Shown: positions 1 through 13,275 of the stretch, in pieces
How the letters are laid out: the number at the start of each line of letters is the position of its first letter
Numbering within the stretch: position 1 is the stretch's first letter
Assembly: GCA_007449985.2 (NCBI GenBank)
Contig: VIIQ02000582.1
Span: forward strand, 372,001 to 436,000
Source of the DNA: Desmodesmus armatus
Taxonomy: Eukaryota; Chlorophyta; Chlorophyceae; Sphaeropleales; Scenedesmaceae
Direction of reading: 5' to 3'
Length of the DNA stretch: 64,000 nucleotides
Translations under genes and position numbers: made by a program
The notes under the pieces: generated by a model
The model's database searches: none
What the model saw: the letters and a program-made list of their open reading frames with translations, nothing else
Told to the model about the DNA's origin: nothing

Positions 1-65
1 TGGGGGTGTCTGGGCAGTTGCAGGACCATTGTCTCCCCTCCCACGCCATCCGTCCCACCACTCAC

Positions 66-391
66 CTAAGCCAGGTGACCAGGTTCCTTGAGACTGGCAA
101 GAACAGCAGACCGAAGCAGACCTCTGCAATGGTCACAAAGCACTTGGCTGCAGGCAGCGCCCACCCTGCTGCATGGTAGAAGGGCGAGTGTGTCCACTGC
201 ACTGCCCGCCATGCAACCAGGCAAGCACACAGCAGCACCACGCAGAAAGGCACCACGATGCGACGCCCTTTGTTGCGTGCCCATGCTTGGGCTTGCTGCA
301 GCCACTGCTGCTGTGCTGGCTTGGGGTCCTGGGGGAGGCTGCTGCTGCTGGTGTCCATGCTCAACATGGTAACATGGGAGTTCCACGCCAT
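66..391 (-). CDS. NADPH oxidase / ferric reductase-like membrane protein, first exon (partial)
   Basis: The exon opens with ATG at 391 (in-frame alternatives at about 367 and 358) and stops at a GT donor after position 66 in phase 2, so the gene continues off the left edge. It encodes a Ser/Gln-rich cytoplasmic N-terminus of about 40 residues. A basic KGRR stretch and a hydrophobic segment follow, then a second hydrophobic stretch ending in LPVSRNLVTWL. That last motif closely resembles the LPVCRN-TWLR signature that starts the haem-binding ferric-reductase domain of NADPH oxidases (plant RBOH, algal RBOL) and iron reductases. Such enzymes move electrons from cytosolic NADPH across the membrane to oxygen or ferric iron. 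The haem histidines, FAD and NADPH domains would lie in later exons not present here, so oxidase and iron reductase cannot be told apart. Confidence 0.6.
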
Positions 392-2650
392 GTGGCACAG
401 CTAGCGACGACGTATGCCCTCAGATCTGGTGCGATATATTTTAGCAAAGACACAACAAATAGGCGTGAGTGAGCTGCTGCCCCTGCGGGGATTGTAGCAA
501 TAGTGGAGTGAGTGATCACAGGACTTGAAATGAAATAGCGAGCTGCTTACTATAAATGGTTTTGGTCAAACATGCGTTCACCAAAAACAAGCGGGTCACG
601 GTGCACACGGGTCTGAACGGATGGGCTGCTGGTTTGCGGAATGACATCGCAGTAGAACTTTGCCAACTGCCGAAGGTCCAGGCAGAAGCCTAAATAGTCA
701 GAAACCAGACTAAATATTACGTTTGAATATTGTCTTGTGCTTACCTTAACAAGTCCTGCTGTATGTACCAGGGTCACTGCACGGTGGCACCCCCCACGTA
801 CGTCGAGACGTACATTGTCTGCCGATCCTGTGGTTTGCAAGCACCTATCCGCGTTTCAAGCCTCTCTATACCTTATGTATGAATCTTCAATGAAGGTTTT
901 CCCGGAACCTAGTCAGCGTGGTCACGCAGACGACCATCCGCTGTCGTTCATAAACCTTTTCCGGATACGTCTAGTACAAGAAGCTACATCACAGAGCAAA
1001 ATCCAACAGCTAAAGAAGCTTTCTCAGGGCAGCACTTGGCTGCACTGAACATGCAGCACCTGAGCATGCAGCCTGCAGACAAACATACAGCTGCAAGGGT
1101 GTGGGTGTGGTCTCAGCAAGCCTGGTGCAGCTGTAAGCACGTCAACGACAGCAATATATAATTAATGCATAAAATATAATAGGTATGAGACTAGATCAGC
1201 AGCCGCAGCAGCAGCAACCACAGCAGCGGCTACTTCAGCAACAAACTTTCAACTGCACAAATGTACATTAGAAACATCCACCACCATGGCCGCTCTAGCA
1301 GCAAGATTTATGCACACACCACAAGACGATTTACAGGATACTGATTTCAGTGCAGTCGTCAACTGGCTGCATGCAGTAGGGGTACATCTTGCAGATGCGC
1401 AACCTCACAGTTGTAAACATACCATCAGGGTGAAGCAATCTGGTAGTGATGCAGCACCGGTCTCAGATGGAGTGCTGTCGCTGCTCCATCCATCCGGGTA
1501 GGGCTTGCTGCAAGCTTTCTTTGCTGCAGAAATTTGCGGTGCAGCAGCTAAGGGTTGGCAGTAGCAGCCGCTGGACCAACCTTGGCCAAAATTCTGTGGC
1601 AAAGCCAACAGCACTGCTGGCCACCACTGCAGCTGCAGGTGCAGGGACCATGCACCTAGCAGCGGCAGTGCCTTACCAACAATGGCGGATGGCAGTTGTG
1701 TACCAGCTGCTGCTGGTGGCAGCCATTGACTCCGGGAGTGATGTCATCAAAGCGTCAGGCTTCTCTGTTTTAATCCTCAGTATTTTGTTCCTTCTGGTTT
1801 GTTCTGCTATCTCCGTGATATCAGTGAATGGCTGGCATGAGCTCTTCAGCTTCATAGCTACAGGTGTAACTTTGATTTGATTTGATTTGGCTGGGTCCCA
1901 CCAGCAGGTGCAGCGACAAGTCCTGCTGCACTGCAGGGGGTGCTGCTTGCCAAGACGGAAGGTAGCCCCAATTGCACTGCAGACATCAGCAGCAGCAAAA
2001 CGGTGCTGCATGTACTGTCACAGGGCCTGCAATGGCATTATGTGCTGCACCTAGGTGCCTTGAGGGGCCCCCTCCCTAGGGATGCCATAATCTGAAACTG
2101 CCTTACACAGGCAAGGATGGTCAACTGAGAAGAGTACAGAGGTCAGTGCAATAACGGAGTTTGCAGTCACTGAGTGTCAAACAACTCTGTTCAGCCCAGC
2201 TGAGCACATCACTGAGCTGTGCTACAGCCATGTCACATTGACCAGCAACACGTAGACGTTTGATTTTGGTTTACGGTGTTGCATTTATCTATCAGCTTAT
2301 GGTGCTGCGTTTGTTCATCAGCGCTCTCACTCCGAATCCAACAAGCGACTTGGCCCCCACGCTGGCCAGCACAAAGGCTTCCAGCCACATGTAAGGAGTC
2401 AGCACAATAGCGATATAACCTTGTTGGAGCTACTATACAGTTATGGCCCTCAGGCTCTTGCAAGCAAGGCTTGTACAAGCACATGTGTACAAATGCACTG
2501 GTGCTGCTGACAGCTGGCAGCAGGTGTCCCTGCAGATGCCCCTGAACTACCTGATTGTCAGCACTCCAGCTAAGATGCTATGCACATGTTTCACCAAGTG
2601 CTACTGCAGAGCTCATGCTGCTGCCTGCATGCGTGTCCTTGCTTCACAGG
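392..2650. other. Intergenic, no recognisable gene
   Basis: This stretch should hold the promoter of the leftward gene and the 5' region of the rightward LRR gene. Several open frames exist, the longest at 1446-1880 (+) with a hydrophobic C-terminal segment, but none shows a family motif or a consistent exon chain. A short CAG-rich run lies near 1198-1245. No RNA gene or repeat pair was seen. Confidence 0.4.
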
Positions 2651-4813
2651 ATGGAAAGTGAGGACAGTGAGGCACCCTCCTTGCTGCTGGCGCTGCCAAA
2701 CGATTGCCTGCGCCCAGTGCTGCAGTGCTGTGCAGCAAACGACCAGCGCAGCTTGTTCAGCGCAGCAAGGGCCCACAGCAGGCTGCACCAGGCAGCTGCT
2801 GAGGTTCTGCACAGCATTACAGCAGCCGTGACCACACCGCAGCAGTTGGACAGCGCGCTGCTGTTTCTCAGCAAGTACGGCAGACACATCAACGCCGTTG
2901 ATCTTAAGGGTGATGGCGACTACAGAGTGTCCCTCCGCCAGCTGTCTCCCATCCTGCAGCTTAGCAGCTTGCAGTTGTCAGACTTGGAGATACAGCTGCT
3001 ACCGGCCGATGGCTTCTTGGGTGTCCTGTCAGCCGCTCCTGGACTAGCAGCCCCCAAGCAGCTGCGGCTCAGCAACTGCCATATTCTTGACAGTGGGGAG
3101 GCTGGGGCCCTTACAGCCGCACTGTCCGTGCTGCCTGCTGGGCTCGAATACCTCAGCATCAGCGATTTGCGATGCAGCGGCCAGCCGGTGCAGTTCAACA
3201 CGACCGCTTTGCAGCAGGTGCAGCAGCTCACATATCTTGACCTGGCTGATATTTACGTCCTGGGACCCCACGAGGCCACCCCTGCAATGCAGCCCCTGCA
3301 GGCCTTAACCCGGCTGCGTCACCTGCGTCTTTGTAGTGTGAATGCAAACGTGGGTGGGAGTAAGGTGACGGCAGACATGCTGTCAGCAACACCCCACCTG
3401 ACACACTTTGAAGTCTCCGCAGGCTTGTTCGACTTAGTGGATGACAGCGTAGGGTGGGATGTGGAGCCAGAAGCTCTGGATGGCAAGACCCAGCTGCAGC
3501 ACCTGCACTTGGCATCGTGCAACATTGTTGGTGGGGCAGCAGGGATAGCACGGCTGCTGTGCAACCTGCACCAGCTGCAACAGCTTACCTACCTTAACCT
3601 GTCCAGCAGCTTTGAAGCTCAGATCGGCAGTATTGAGGAGGGTGCCCCTCCTGCAGCAGCCTTCGCAGCCCTGACTGCAAGCAGTAAGCTGCAGCAGCTT
3701 GACATTAGTGGAGCTGTCCTACCAGAAGGGGTCTGGCAGCACATGTTCCCTGCTGGCAGGCAGCTGCCGCACCTGCAGTCCCTTGACATATCACATATCG
3801 AACACCCAGGCGGCCCTAGAGCTACAGCCCCCGAAGGCAGCCGCCTTGTCAGCTGCTGCCCTGGGCTGCAATCCATAAACATGCAAGGGTTGCAGTATAG
3901 CACCGAGCTGCTGGAGTCTCTGCAGGGACTGAAACACCTACACACTCTGCATCTGGGTGTGTTAAGGCAGTCCGAGGCGCCTGTTGGTGTAGAGGCCGTG
4001 CGGCAGCTGACAGGGCTGAGGATGTTGAGGGTGGTTGTCCCAGACACAGCAACAGAGGGCTTGCTGCTGCAGCTGACAGAGCTCAAGCAGCTCACCAGCC
4101 TGATATACCGTGGCCCTGCAGAAGTTGCCTCTGGGATGGTCTGCTTGAGTCAGGTGGGTTGGGATTCAGTCTGTTCTTTTTTTACCAGGGGGGCGGACTC
4201 CCATCGACTGGCCCCACACAGCGCAATGAAACCTGATCAGTCAGGCTGACCTACTTGCCGGGGGCCCGAGGCAAAGCTTCATGAGCGGCATACGCCTAAC
4301 ACCTATTTACCAGGAGGTGCTCAGTGCCGGACCAAAAGGGCTTGGAGCATCATGCTCCCATGATGGGAGCAGTCTGTGTTTGTGCCTGATGTAAAGGGAC
4401 CGTCCTTGCGGCAGGTGCAGCAGCTGCCTGCAAGTAGGGGGGTGTCAACTCATGGCATGTTCACACCCAAACCGTGGGTGTCGGCGAGTGCAGCACGACC
4501 AGTAGCCTACAAAATTGGAAGACCTCTCGGTTGTTGCCAAGCTGTGCACAGTGCACATGGTGTACATCATTGACAGTCGGCTGTTGTGTATACCATACAA
4601 CCCCTCAGCAGAGCTGATTTTTGGTGCTTCTGCCTTGATTGCTGCTGCTGCTGCTGCTGCTGCTGTTGTGGCTAGCAGGCTGAGGGTGGTGAGCCTGTGT
4701 GGCAGCAGGTACTGCGGCTGCGCCTCAATCACAGCGACCCTGACGTGGCAAGCCATGCTGCTGCAGCACTGGCAGCATCACTGGCAGTATCCCAATACAA
4801 TGAATGGTGGTAA
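2651..4813 (+). CDS. Leucine-rich repeat protein with F-box-like N-terminus
   Basis: The main exon runs 2651-4153. I chose ATG 2651 rather than the in-frame ATG at 2555, because the residues before it are Cys/His-rich filler and a tract resembling a 3' splice site precedes it. The N-terminus (LPNDCLRPVLQCC followed by RSLFSAARAHSRLHQ) resembles an F-box. The rest is a series of irregular leucine-rich repeats of the LxxLxLSxC type, for example LEYLSISDLRC, LTYLDLADIYV, LRHLRLCSVN and LQHLHLASCN, suggesting a curved protein-binding scaffold. A GT donor follows 4153 in phase 0. A last exon at 4679-4813, after a CTG run ending in CAG, continues in frame (LRLRLNHSDPDVASHAAAAL) and stops at TAA; that join is plausible but unproven. 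The likely role is substrate recognition in ubiquitin ligation, which is inference only. Confidence 0.65.
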
Positions 4814-7800
4814 GTACAAGCAAAAGAAGCATCGGCTATATGTTGAGAGGGTTATGTTCTATCCCGCTTCACACGGAAAATCAATAGAAAAAGCCAAGGA
4901 CGTCCAGATCAGAGGGCCAGCACACTGGGGGTCAGTGCTGTATGTGTTCAGTCTCAACATCCACACCTTTTCAATCTTTTATGGTTCACTGCCTCTGCAG
5001 TTCCTTTGCTTGAAGCACCATATGGACACCTGATATCTCCGAGATAGCATCCGCAGCAGCAGCAGTAGCAGCATCAACAGGCAGCACTGGCAGCACTGGC
5101 AGTGGTCTCCGTCTGTGCTTGTCTTCCAGGCCCCCAAGCTAGCAGCAGTAGATGCCGGGAATGGTGTGCTGGCAGGGGCACTATAGGACACCGCAAGTTG
5201 CCCTAGCGACTGGGTGGGTGCTGCAGTAGCAGTTGGAGCAGTCGTGTGCAGCTTCAAGGCTGATCAGTTCATGAACAACACTCCATGGAGCCTGGCCAGG
5301 TGGTCGTGCTGCTGGTGATGGTGCTCTGCCTGTGAGGCAGTGATGGTAGCAGCAGCAGCAGCAGCAGCAGCTGATGTTATCGAACGTGTTCGTGGAATTG
5401 AATATGACAGCGCTAGCATGCTAACATGCGAGGCTGAGCAGGTGGACCAACATCTGGAGCGGGGGTGCCACAACAGCAGCTTGTTGATGATGAAGAGACT
5501 GAGGCAACAACAATTGGAATATATTGAAAAGAAAATCATCTAGTCATGCAGGTCATGTCCATCGTTGCGCACACAGAGAACGTCCCGCCAACTTTTTTTG
5601 CGCCCATCCACCTTTGTATCACGGTCACGTCAATTGGAGCGCAACAGATGCTTTGACACAGAACAATCAATGTGTGGAAAACTTTTGGGGCTGGATGTAC
5701 ACACGCTACAGTCTCTGACAGTGCCAAAGTGTGTGGGTGGCCAACTAGACGCAGGCTGTCCGCTCTGCTGTGTCATATGCGATGAGTTTGTAAAAATGAA
5801 CTTAAGGGTTTCGGTCTCTGCATGGCTGTCCATACCGCGTAGGTGCTATTGCCAATTTTTCACCAGCAGCACACATATGCAGCTGACTGACACCATTTGC
5901 CACGCCCCTGTGGGTGGCACTAAGCAGCAATGCAGACTGCAGGGTTGTCTCAGCCAGTTACCGTTGGCTATCGCCTGTAGCTGAGTGAATTAGCATTTTT
6001 GAGGGCGATACAGGCCTGGAAAGTGACTCAGGGCTGAAAGGTCACATGGGTCCAGCTGGCGGTCTGTGTCAGAGCTGATGATCATTATTGGGGGCTCGCT
6101 CAGCAGCAATTCAGGCCATGTGACATCCTGGAAAGTACTTAGCAGGCTCTGTTGAATGCGGTCGTACAGGCTCTGCCAAAGTGCGCTGACTGCATGTGCT
6201 GTAAGCATACGTATGGTAGAACGATGACATAGAGCCAGCCCAGCAGCGCCAGAGATGCAGCGGTGTTACCAGTAACAGTAACAGTTACCAGTGAAGCCAC
6301 CAGAGGTCCCACACACATCTCAAAACACTAAGCCTGCACCAACCATGATGCATTGTTGTGGTAAACCCACTGAGACTCATGAATGCATCCTACGAGGCCA
6401 CTTATGCCACTCCTGAATCCCGCGGCAGTGAACGCAGCAAACAAACCTGGGCAGCTGTCACTCCATCTCACAAACACACCCACACCTACAACGCACGAAC
6501 ACATGGTGCCCAGATGCAACAACAGCAGGCCTAGCCTGGATGGTTATTTCTAGGCCAACAGGTGGTGAAGTTCCTTACTGCCCCCATGCAAAACACGCAA
6601 GCACACCGCCTTACACCAACTGCATCGTGCTGTGTGCTATGGTGCACCTTTATGCATACAACATCATCTACCTAAGATATGCTGCAACAATATCAGTGAG
6701 CATTATGAGGAAGCTAGCTGATACAGCCACAAAAAGAACTTGTACCTATCCAAGCTGGCGGGAAAGAGACGGGACGACCTATGCAGGTCTGTTGACAAAG
6801 ATAACCACTCTGAGCTCTCAGTGTATGTCTGATACCTGGGCAAAACGATCCTAAGCAAAAGCAGCATTGCAGCAGCCAGTGACACCCAATCATTGGAAGA
6901 AGGCAGTACTCTGACATGCTCTGCAAGCATACTAAAAAACAACAGCAAATGCTGCCAGCCAACAGGGTTCTGACAGCCAAATTGGCAGCACAAAGGAGGA
7001 AGAGCAGTGAGAACCGCATGTGTGTTGACAACCACAGCAGTGCTTGTTGCAAGCCCGTGTCCCTATAGATGTGACACTTGATCAGCCCCACGCCCCAAAA
7101 GGGGACAGCAAACAGCCGACTACAGTCACTATTTGCTGAGCAGTTGCCATGAGCCTCTTAGGAGAATACAGTAGGGACCACCCAAACCCTAACCCCAAAA
7201 ATGATAACACACCAACAGCCGACTGCAACAATTTGCACCACTATTGGCATAGCAATGTCCTCAACAACACATGCTTATGGGAGAGAATCAGCTGCTAGTG
7301 GGAATCAGCAAAAAGATATGCACCATTCCTTGCAGCGATGCAATACAAGAACAAGAACACACAGTAAGCAAAAGAAGCTGGCCTATACGTCATCACCAAA
7401 GAACACAGGCTTGCACAAAAAAAGAGCCGAAATAAGGCACATGTAGCGGACAGAGCCAGTAAATCAGTACACAGCCAAAAAAACACAAAAGCAAAGAAAG
7501 AAAGCTACAAAGCCAGCTACAAAGCCAGGCTTGCAGCCATGCGACCTGCAGGCCTCAATACACACATGTCAGCAAAGTCAATGCAACTCAAGCTGAGACA
7601 CACAGACTGTTGATGGCATTGGGATTCTCTGCCCTGAAACTGCTGAAAACAATTGCAGCAAGTATACAAGGGACTTGTGTCCACCAAAGTCCTAACACCC
7701 CCGTAGGCACCGCCTGGGGTGGTAGCACAGCTTGCGCCATCAAGAAACAGGAGGTAGACGGCTGCAGACACAGCCCACTCTCACCTCACTCACAGAAACC

Positions 7801-8314
7801 ACCACGAGACATTCACTCATGTCCCTCGCCCTATGCACCAGAGGGAAGCAATCAGCACAAGAGCAGTGCTACCTCATCAGCAAGCACTGCAGGCGCCGCG
7901 CTGCACTCCACCCTTGCTGCTGTAAGTGCACCAGCAGCAGCCCACCACCCACACAACACTACCCCATGAAGTTCCCTTTTACTCTGGCACCCTACACTGT
8001 GCGCATCACACAACAGTACGTGCCTCAGGCGAGGCACAAGCACACCACCATGACCATGCAACCTCAGCACTGGATGTGCCACGTCACTTTGCCCTTGCTG
8101 CTGTCGCTGCTGTTGTTGCTGCTGCACAATGACAGCCCACCACACTCAATCGCTCACTCACGACCCCACCAACCCAGCAAGTATCCCTTCTTTCTGCGCT
8201 CAGCACCTCACACAAGCAGCAGCGCGTACCTCAACCATGGTGCCAGCACAGTAACACGGCCATGCTACAACAGCGCTGCAGGCACCACTTCAATGTGCTC
8301 CTGCTGCAGCTGCG
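4814..8314. other. Intergenic, no recognisable gene
   Basis: Many short open frames occur on both strands, but none has a recognisable motif, convincing splice chain or coding-like composition. Short CAG/CTG runs lie at about 5055-5075 and 5346-5370. A short telomere-like string (ccctaacccc) lies near 7186. The part from about 7700 to 8314 is His/Pro/Thr-rich in forward frames and probably contains the 3' UTR of the leftward gene ending at 8315. Confidence 0.4.
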
Positions 8315-11230
8315 CTAGTGACTTTGCTGCTGCAGCTGCGCTAGCGACAGCCCAGCCACCCTTCCCAGCAGCTCCCTCAGCTCCCCAATGCTCATGCTGG
8401 ACAGCTGCACCCCACCCAGCATGCACCCAGCATCACCCACACTGCCAGCGCTGTGGCTGCTGCTGCACTGCATGCCCCAGCTGTCACCGGCGCCATCGCC
8501 CCAACCACCACCACCACCAGCAGCAGTAGTAGGGCCTGCAGGAGCAGTGGCTTGGATAGCAGCAGCAGCCTGGACGGGCGGTGTGCTGCTGCTGTGTGCC
8601 CTGGAGGCGGCAGCTTGTGCTGACCTCTGCATGTGCATAGGATGCACGTGTGCAGCCTCCTGCTGCTGCTGCTGTGGTGGTGGGGAGTGCGACCACAGTG
8701 GTGGCAGCATAAGAGCCTGCTGCTGCTGCAGCTGTTTTGGCAGCGCAGACAGCTGCTGCTCGGCCTCCGCTGGTGCTGCTGTGTGTGACACGTTGTCAGC
8801 CGTGATGCTGCGCCATACGGTGGCAAAACTGCAAGGTGCATGCACCCCAGCAGGAGCAGCAGTGTCATCTTCTGCAGATGAATGGGTGACTGCTGCTGCT
8901 GCTGCTGTTGCCGCCCCCCTGTTGGTGACGGGTGCTGCTGCTGCTCTGTTGCTGATGGGGCTGAATGCAGCTGGCTGGGTGGCTGCTACCCTGCTGGCTG
9001 CAATTGCGGCTGCGGTGGCAGCCGCCCCTAAGTTGGAGAGGGGGGCTGCTGGTGCTGCTCTGTTGCTGGCAGGGCTGAGCGCAGGGCTCCCCAGTAGCAC
9101 GTTGTCCCCTGAGGTGTTGCCCCATCCCAAGGACACACCACTGTGCTGACGCGGCACGCTGCTAGGTGCATCCATGACAAGCTGTGCAGCAAGTGTACCT
9201 GCTGCTGCACCGACAGCAGCAGCAGCAGCAGGTGCAGCAGCAGCAGCAGGTGGTGCAACAGCTCTGCCCCCACGGCTCCAGCTAACAGTGCCAGCAGCAG
9301 CAGGAGCAGCAGCAACAGCTGTGGTGTCGCCACCGTCGCTGCCCCACACAGAGCTGCAGGTGCAGTATGTAGCGCTGCTGTTGCTGTTGCTACTGCTGCT
9401 GCCTGCACGCATGCCAGTCAGCTCGGCAAGGTGCTGGTACCACAGCTGCCGCTGCTGCTCCTGGTGTTGCGCCAGCAGCTCTGATGCTGCTGCTGCTGCT
9501 GCTGGAGCAGGCAGTGCCTCCTGCAGCTGCTGCTGTGGTGTGCCTTGAGGGCTGGACAAGCCAAGGGCAGCCAGCAGCTGCAGCAACGCAGGGTCCACAG
9601 CTGCTCTGCCACTGCTGCCGCCGCTGCTGCCACTGCTGCCACCAGCACTGCTGCCGTCACCTGTGTAACTAGCAGCAGCACCGGCAGCAGCACTGCTGCT
9701 GCCAGTGACTCCTGCTGATGCAGCATGGAGTGCATAACTGCCCTGCACACCCCCTCCAGACGGAACATCAGCACTGCCCCTGCTGCTGCAACCCAAACTG
9801 CCGCCGTCGATGGTGACGCTGTTGTTGCCTGCCGCAGTGACTGTTAGGCCGCGACAGCTGCTGCTGCTGCCAGCCTGAAGCAAGGAGCTACCAGCCAGAC
9901 TGTTGCTGCTGCCGCTGTGGCTGCTGCTGCTTGCGAAAGCTGTGCTGGCCCTGCACACTTCGCTCAGCAGCTGCATCGCCAACAGCTGGCTGTCGGGGTG
10001 TATCACACGCAATGCTGGTGCTGCTGGCAGCTGTGGTGGTGGTGCTGCTGCTGCTGCTACTGTGGTGGTCTTCTTGTGGGTGGGTGCAGCGCGAGTGCTG
10101 CTGCTGCTGAAAGGCAGTGCGGCCACCTCATGCTGCAGGCCATGAATGAGGTTACTGCTGCTTGGTGGTGCAGAGTGCTGCTGCGGCAGCAGCGGCTGCA
10201 CCAGCTCACATGCGCTGCTGCTGCTGTCTGCACCAGCTGGGCCCCAGGCAGCTGTGCCAGCAGCGGCACCAGCATGGGCGAACAGAAGCTCAAAGATGCT
10301 GCTGCTGGGCGGATCTATGCTGCCCTCACTGCTGCTATCGCTGCTGCTGCTGCTGTCACTGCTGCTGGTGTCAGTGCTGCTGTTGTGCCCACCGAAAGAG
10401 GGGTCGAAAAGGGCAGCGCTGCCGCTGCTGCTGCTGTTGCAGGGGCCGCTTGCTGAGACCCTGTCATACTCTGTGGTGGTGTCATAGATTGCCTGCAGGA
10501 CTGCGTGCTGAGCAGCGTGCTGGGATAGCAGCATGCTATTATGAGCCCCTGCTGTACCGCTGCAGGATGCAGGAGACTGCTGCTGTTGCTGCATAGCGTG
10601 CTGAGACTGTCCTGTGCCAGTCCTGCAGCTGTAGGGGCTGGTGTTGGGATGGGTGATGCTCGCTGTGTTGTGCTGGAACGGCCCTGAAGATGGGCTGCTG
10701 CTGTTGCCGAAGCCATGGCTGGAGGTATAAGGTGGGCTCCAGACGTGCTGCTGCTGGTGGCGCTCAGGTGTCCTGTGCGCAGCAGCAAGCTGTGAGAAGC
10801 TTGCTGCTGCTAGGTTTGGAAGCTGCATGCTGGGGCTGGGTGACATGGATGTTGTGTGGATGTGTGTAGTAGCCCCGCCTGCTGCTTGGCTGGAGCGTTG
10901 GGGGCCAGAGCCTGCAAGGAGCAGGTGGCAGCAGTCAGAGAGCCTGATCAAGAAGTACTACAGCTAAGCTGTGGATACCTTTGTGGCGTGACCGAAACCC
11001 CGAATCCATGCTGACGTGACACATGACCACAATCTTTGGGTGATCCCAACACACTTACGTTTGCAGAGGCACAGGGCCAACAGTGTCGGTGGTGTTTGTC
11101 GACACCGCAAGCGGCCAACGCAGCAGCCCCCATGGCGAGCTTGGAACTCTGCTGTGGATGCTAATGAGGCTTGAGAGCTGGAAGCATGCCCTTCTGACTC
11201 CCCTCTGTAGAGTTCTGCTGGGGAGGCCAT
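8315..11230 (-). CDS. Large Ser/Ala/Gln-rich low-complexity protein
   Basis: Two exons are inferred: 11059-11230 (ATG at 11230, donor CAAAC|GTAAGT) and 8315-10911 (pyrimidine-rich acceptor CTCCTTGCAG). Phases agree (1 then 2) and give about 922 residues. The first exon carries a Cys/Arg-rich stretch (CCVGRLRCRQ, then LCLCK). The second exon is dominated by Ser, Ala, Gln and Gly runs built from CTG/CAG triplets. Islands of normal complexity include RVIHPDSQLLAMQLLSEVC, AAVDPALLQLLAALGLS and QRQLWYQHLAELTGM. The C-terminus SIGELRELLGRVAGLSLAQL looks amphipathic. No DNA-binding or enzymatic domain is visible. Disordered Gln/Ser-rich proteins of this kind in algae are often transcriptional or RNA-binding regulators, which is inference. 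The forward-strand open frames opposite this gene are antisense shadows. Confidence 0.6.
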
Positions 11231-12094
11231 CTGATCAAGTTTGCTACTGCTGCTCTGAACAGATAAGCGAAGTAAATCAATAAGTGCCTTCAGACTGTTC
11301 TACTTTTCTGTGGATTGCCGCCTACCAGCCGGTCCTTGTATGTATGTGCCAACAGTCGTGTGAGTCATATCCTTGCACCGGCAGTGAATCATGCATGTGA
11401 TTCATGCATGTCTTCGCTGGATCCCACACCCAGTGCATCCACACCTGCTTCATCATTTATCAATATTAAGTGCCGCTCTCAGTATCTGAAGTGCACTATG
11501 GTAAGCAAAGGCAGCCAGCCTGCCAGGCTGGTATGGCTGTAACTACTCAAACCACAGTAGGCACCCGCAGCATGGCAATCGTTGTTGAATGCAGACTTGT
11601 GGCTCGTAGTGCACCCAACAGGTGCAGTGAAATCAGGCAGGTGCACTACTCTCGCAGTCTCCTGTTCACAGGATAGTTCACACAAGCCTGCCACTGTAGC
11701 AACAGCGCCACATCAAAGCGTTACGTCTTCAACGTAACGATTCATGGTTGTGTACCTCTGCTGCACGCATCACACCGGCCAGCTTTGGCAACTGCGATAG
11801 TTTACCGCCAATTCCCAAAAGTGACTGTGCGTCACTCTCTTGAGTCCATAATCCCTAGTGGACTAGTGAAGAATTCAGACCCGACGTTTTTTTTCTTTGT
11901 ACAGCAGGTGGCCGTGTGCACCGTGCTATCCTTTCTGTTGAACTGCCTGGAGTACACACCAGTGCACAGCAACTCCGTCATCACGTCTTTCACTTCTTTC
12001 AGAATCTTTCATTGACAGTATCGACATGCGCAGCTAGCAGGAGCACCGTGTGTGCCCTACCATAGCAGTAGCACCCTTGGACAGCAGCAGCACC
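11231..12094. other. Intergenic region between divergent genes
   Basis: This stretch of about 860 bases separates a leftward gene starting at 11230 from a rightward one starting at 12095, so it should hold both promoters. I see no gene, RNA or repeat. A poly-T run lies at about 11886-11893, and no TATA-like box can be assigned with confidence. Confidence 0.4.
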
Positions 12095-13216
12095 ATGACA
12101 ACCATGGTGGAGGTCCCTTTGGGCTTGGTTGTCCTCGCCAGTGTTTACACCGGAATAACTATCGCAGTCACAATCGTAGTTTCGCTGCTGACGTCCCCGA
12201 TACCCATCATCTGGAGACGCAAGTCCGCCTATTTTGATGATTGGAACAGTGCCCTCAAGGCCCCCTGGCTGTTCTGGTGGATAGGGGGCTTCTGGTACAG
12301 ACTCAACGGTAAGGCAATCATAACAGCATGTCTAAAAAGGTTGCTGCTACTTAATCGATGCTGTAGTAGGGGGTTTGCATGCCGCGGAAATGGTGCAGCC
12401 GCAGCATTTGCCACATCCTTCAAACAGCGAAGCAGCGCAGCAACAGGCTCGAAGTATGCAACAGGCGCTGCAGCAGAAAGTCTTGCGAGCAGTCAAATCG
12501 GCCTCCAAAGCCAGCAGAGGGTGCATCCAATAGCCATGTGTGTCTCCTGCCTCTTGAGGGGTACAGGCTGGCGGACCACACAGCCAGCCTGTACTAGTGG
12601 AAGCCACCGAACAGCAACCTTTGCCTAGGTAGCAAAAGTGACAGTCACTCGACACAAACACACCATTAATCACATAGCGTAAAGCCCGCCTGACAGTGAT
12701 GTGCGCAAGCAAACATGATCAGTTTAGCTCACCTCCTGTGCTACATTGCTGCTTGCTGCTGCTGCTGCTGCTGCTGCTGCCTGTGTCTTCTGCTGTGTTG
12801 TGCAGAGCTCCTGGGCAACTATGTGCTTCCAGCTCCTCAGCGCGTGTCAGACATGGCCTTCGCTTACTGCAAGAGCCAGGTGCGTACGAAGCAGTGTCAG
12901 CAGAGACGTGTGCTGGCCAAGAAAGCAATTAGCACATGAATAGCTACAGCAGCAGCTGCAGCAACAGAAGCATCTGTTATTAGCACTGCCGCAGGGGTAG
13001 CAGTAACACAGCAGAGTTGCGCAGCTGCAGCAGTGCATGCTGTTTGTGGTGGGGTCGCCTTCAAGAGCATGTCACAAAAACAATCGCTGTGGTGCTTTGT
13101 TGATATTGTTGATCTGCCCTGCTGCTGCTGCTGCCGCTGCTTCGCTGCTGCTGCTGCTGCTGCCGCTGCTTCGCTGCTGCCGCTGCTTCGCTGCTGCTGC
13201 TGCTGCTGCCGCTGCT

Positions 13217-13275
<59 letters not shown>

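Noticed and set aside
1446..1880. 144-codon frame with a hydrophobic C-terminal segment
   Set aside because: No family motif, low coding character at its start, and overlapping reverse frames of similar length.
8388..10596. Several forward-strand open frames opposite the Ser/Ala/Gln-rich gene
   Set aside because: They are antisense shadows of CTG/CAG-rich coding sequence, with Cys- and Leu-rich composition and no splice chain.
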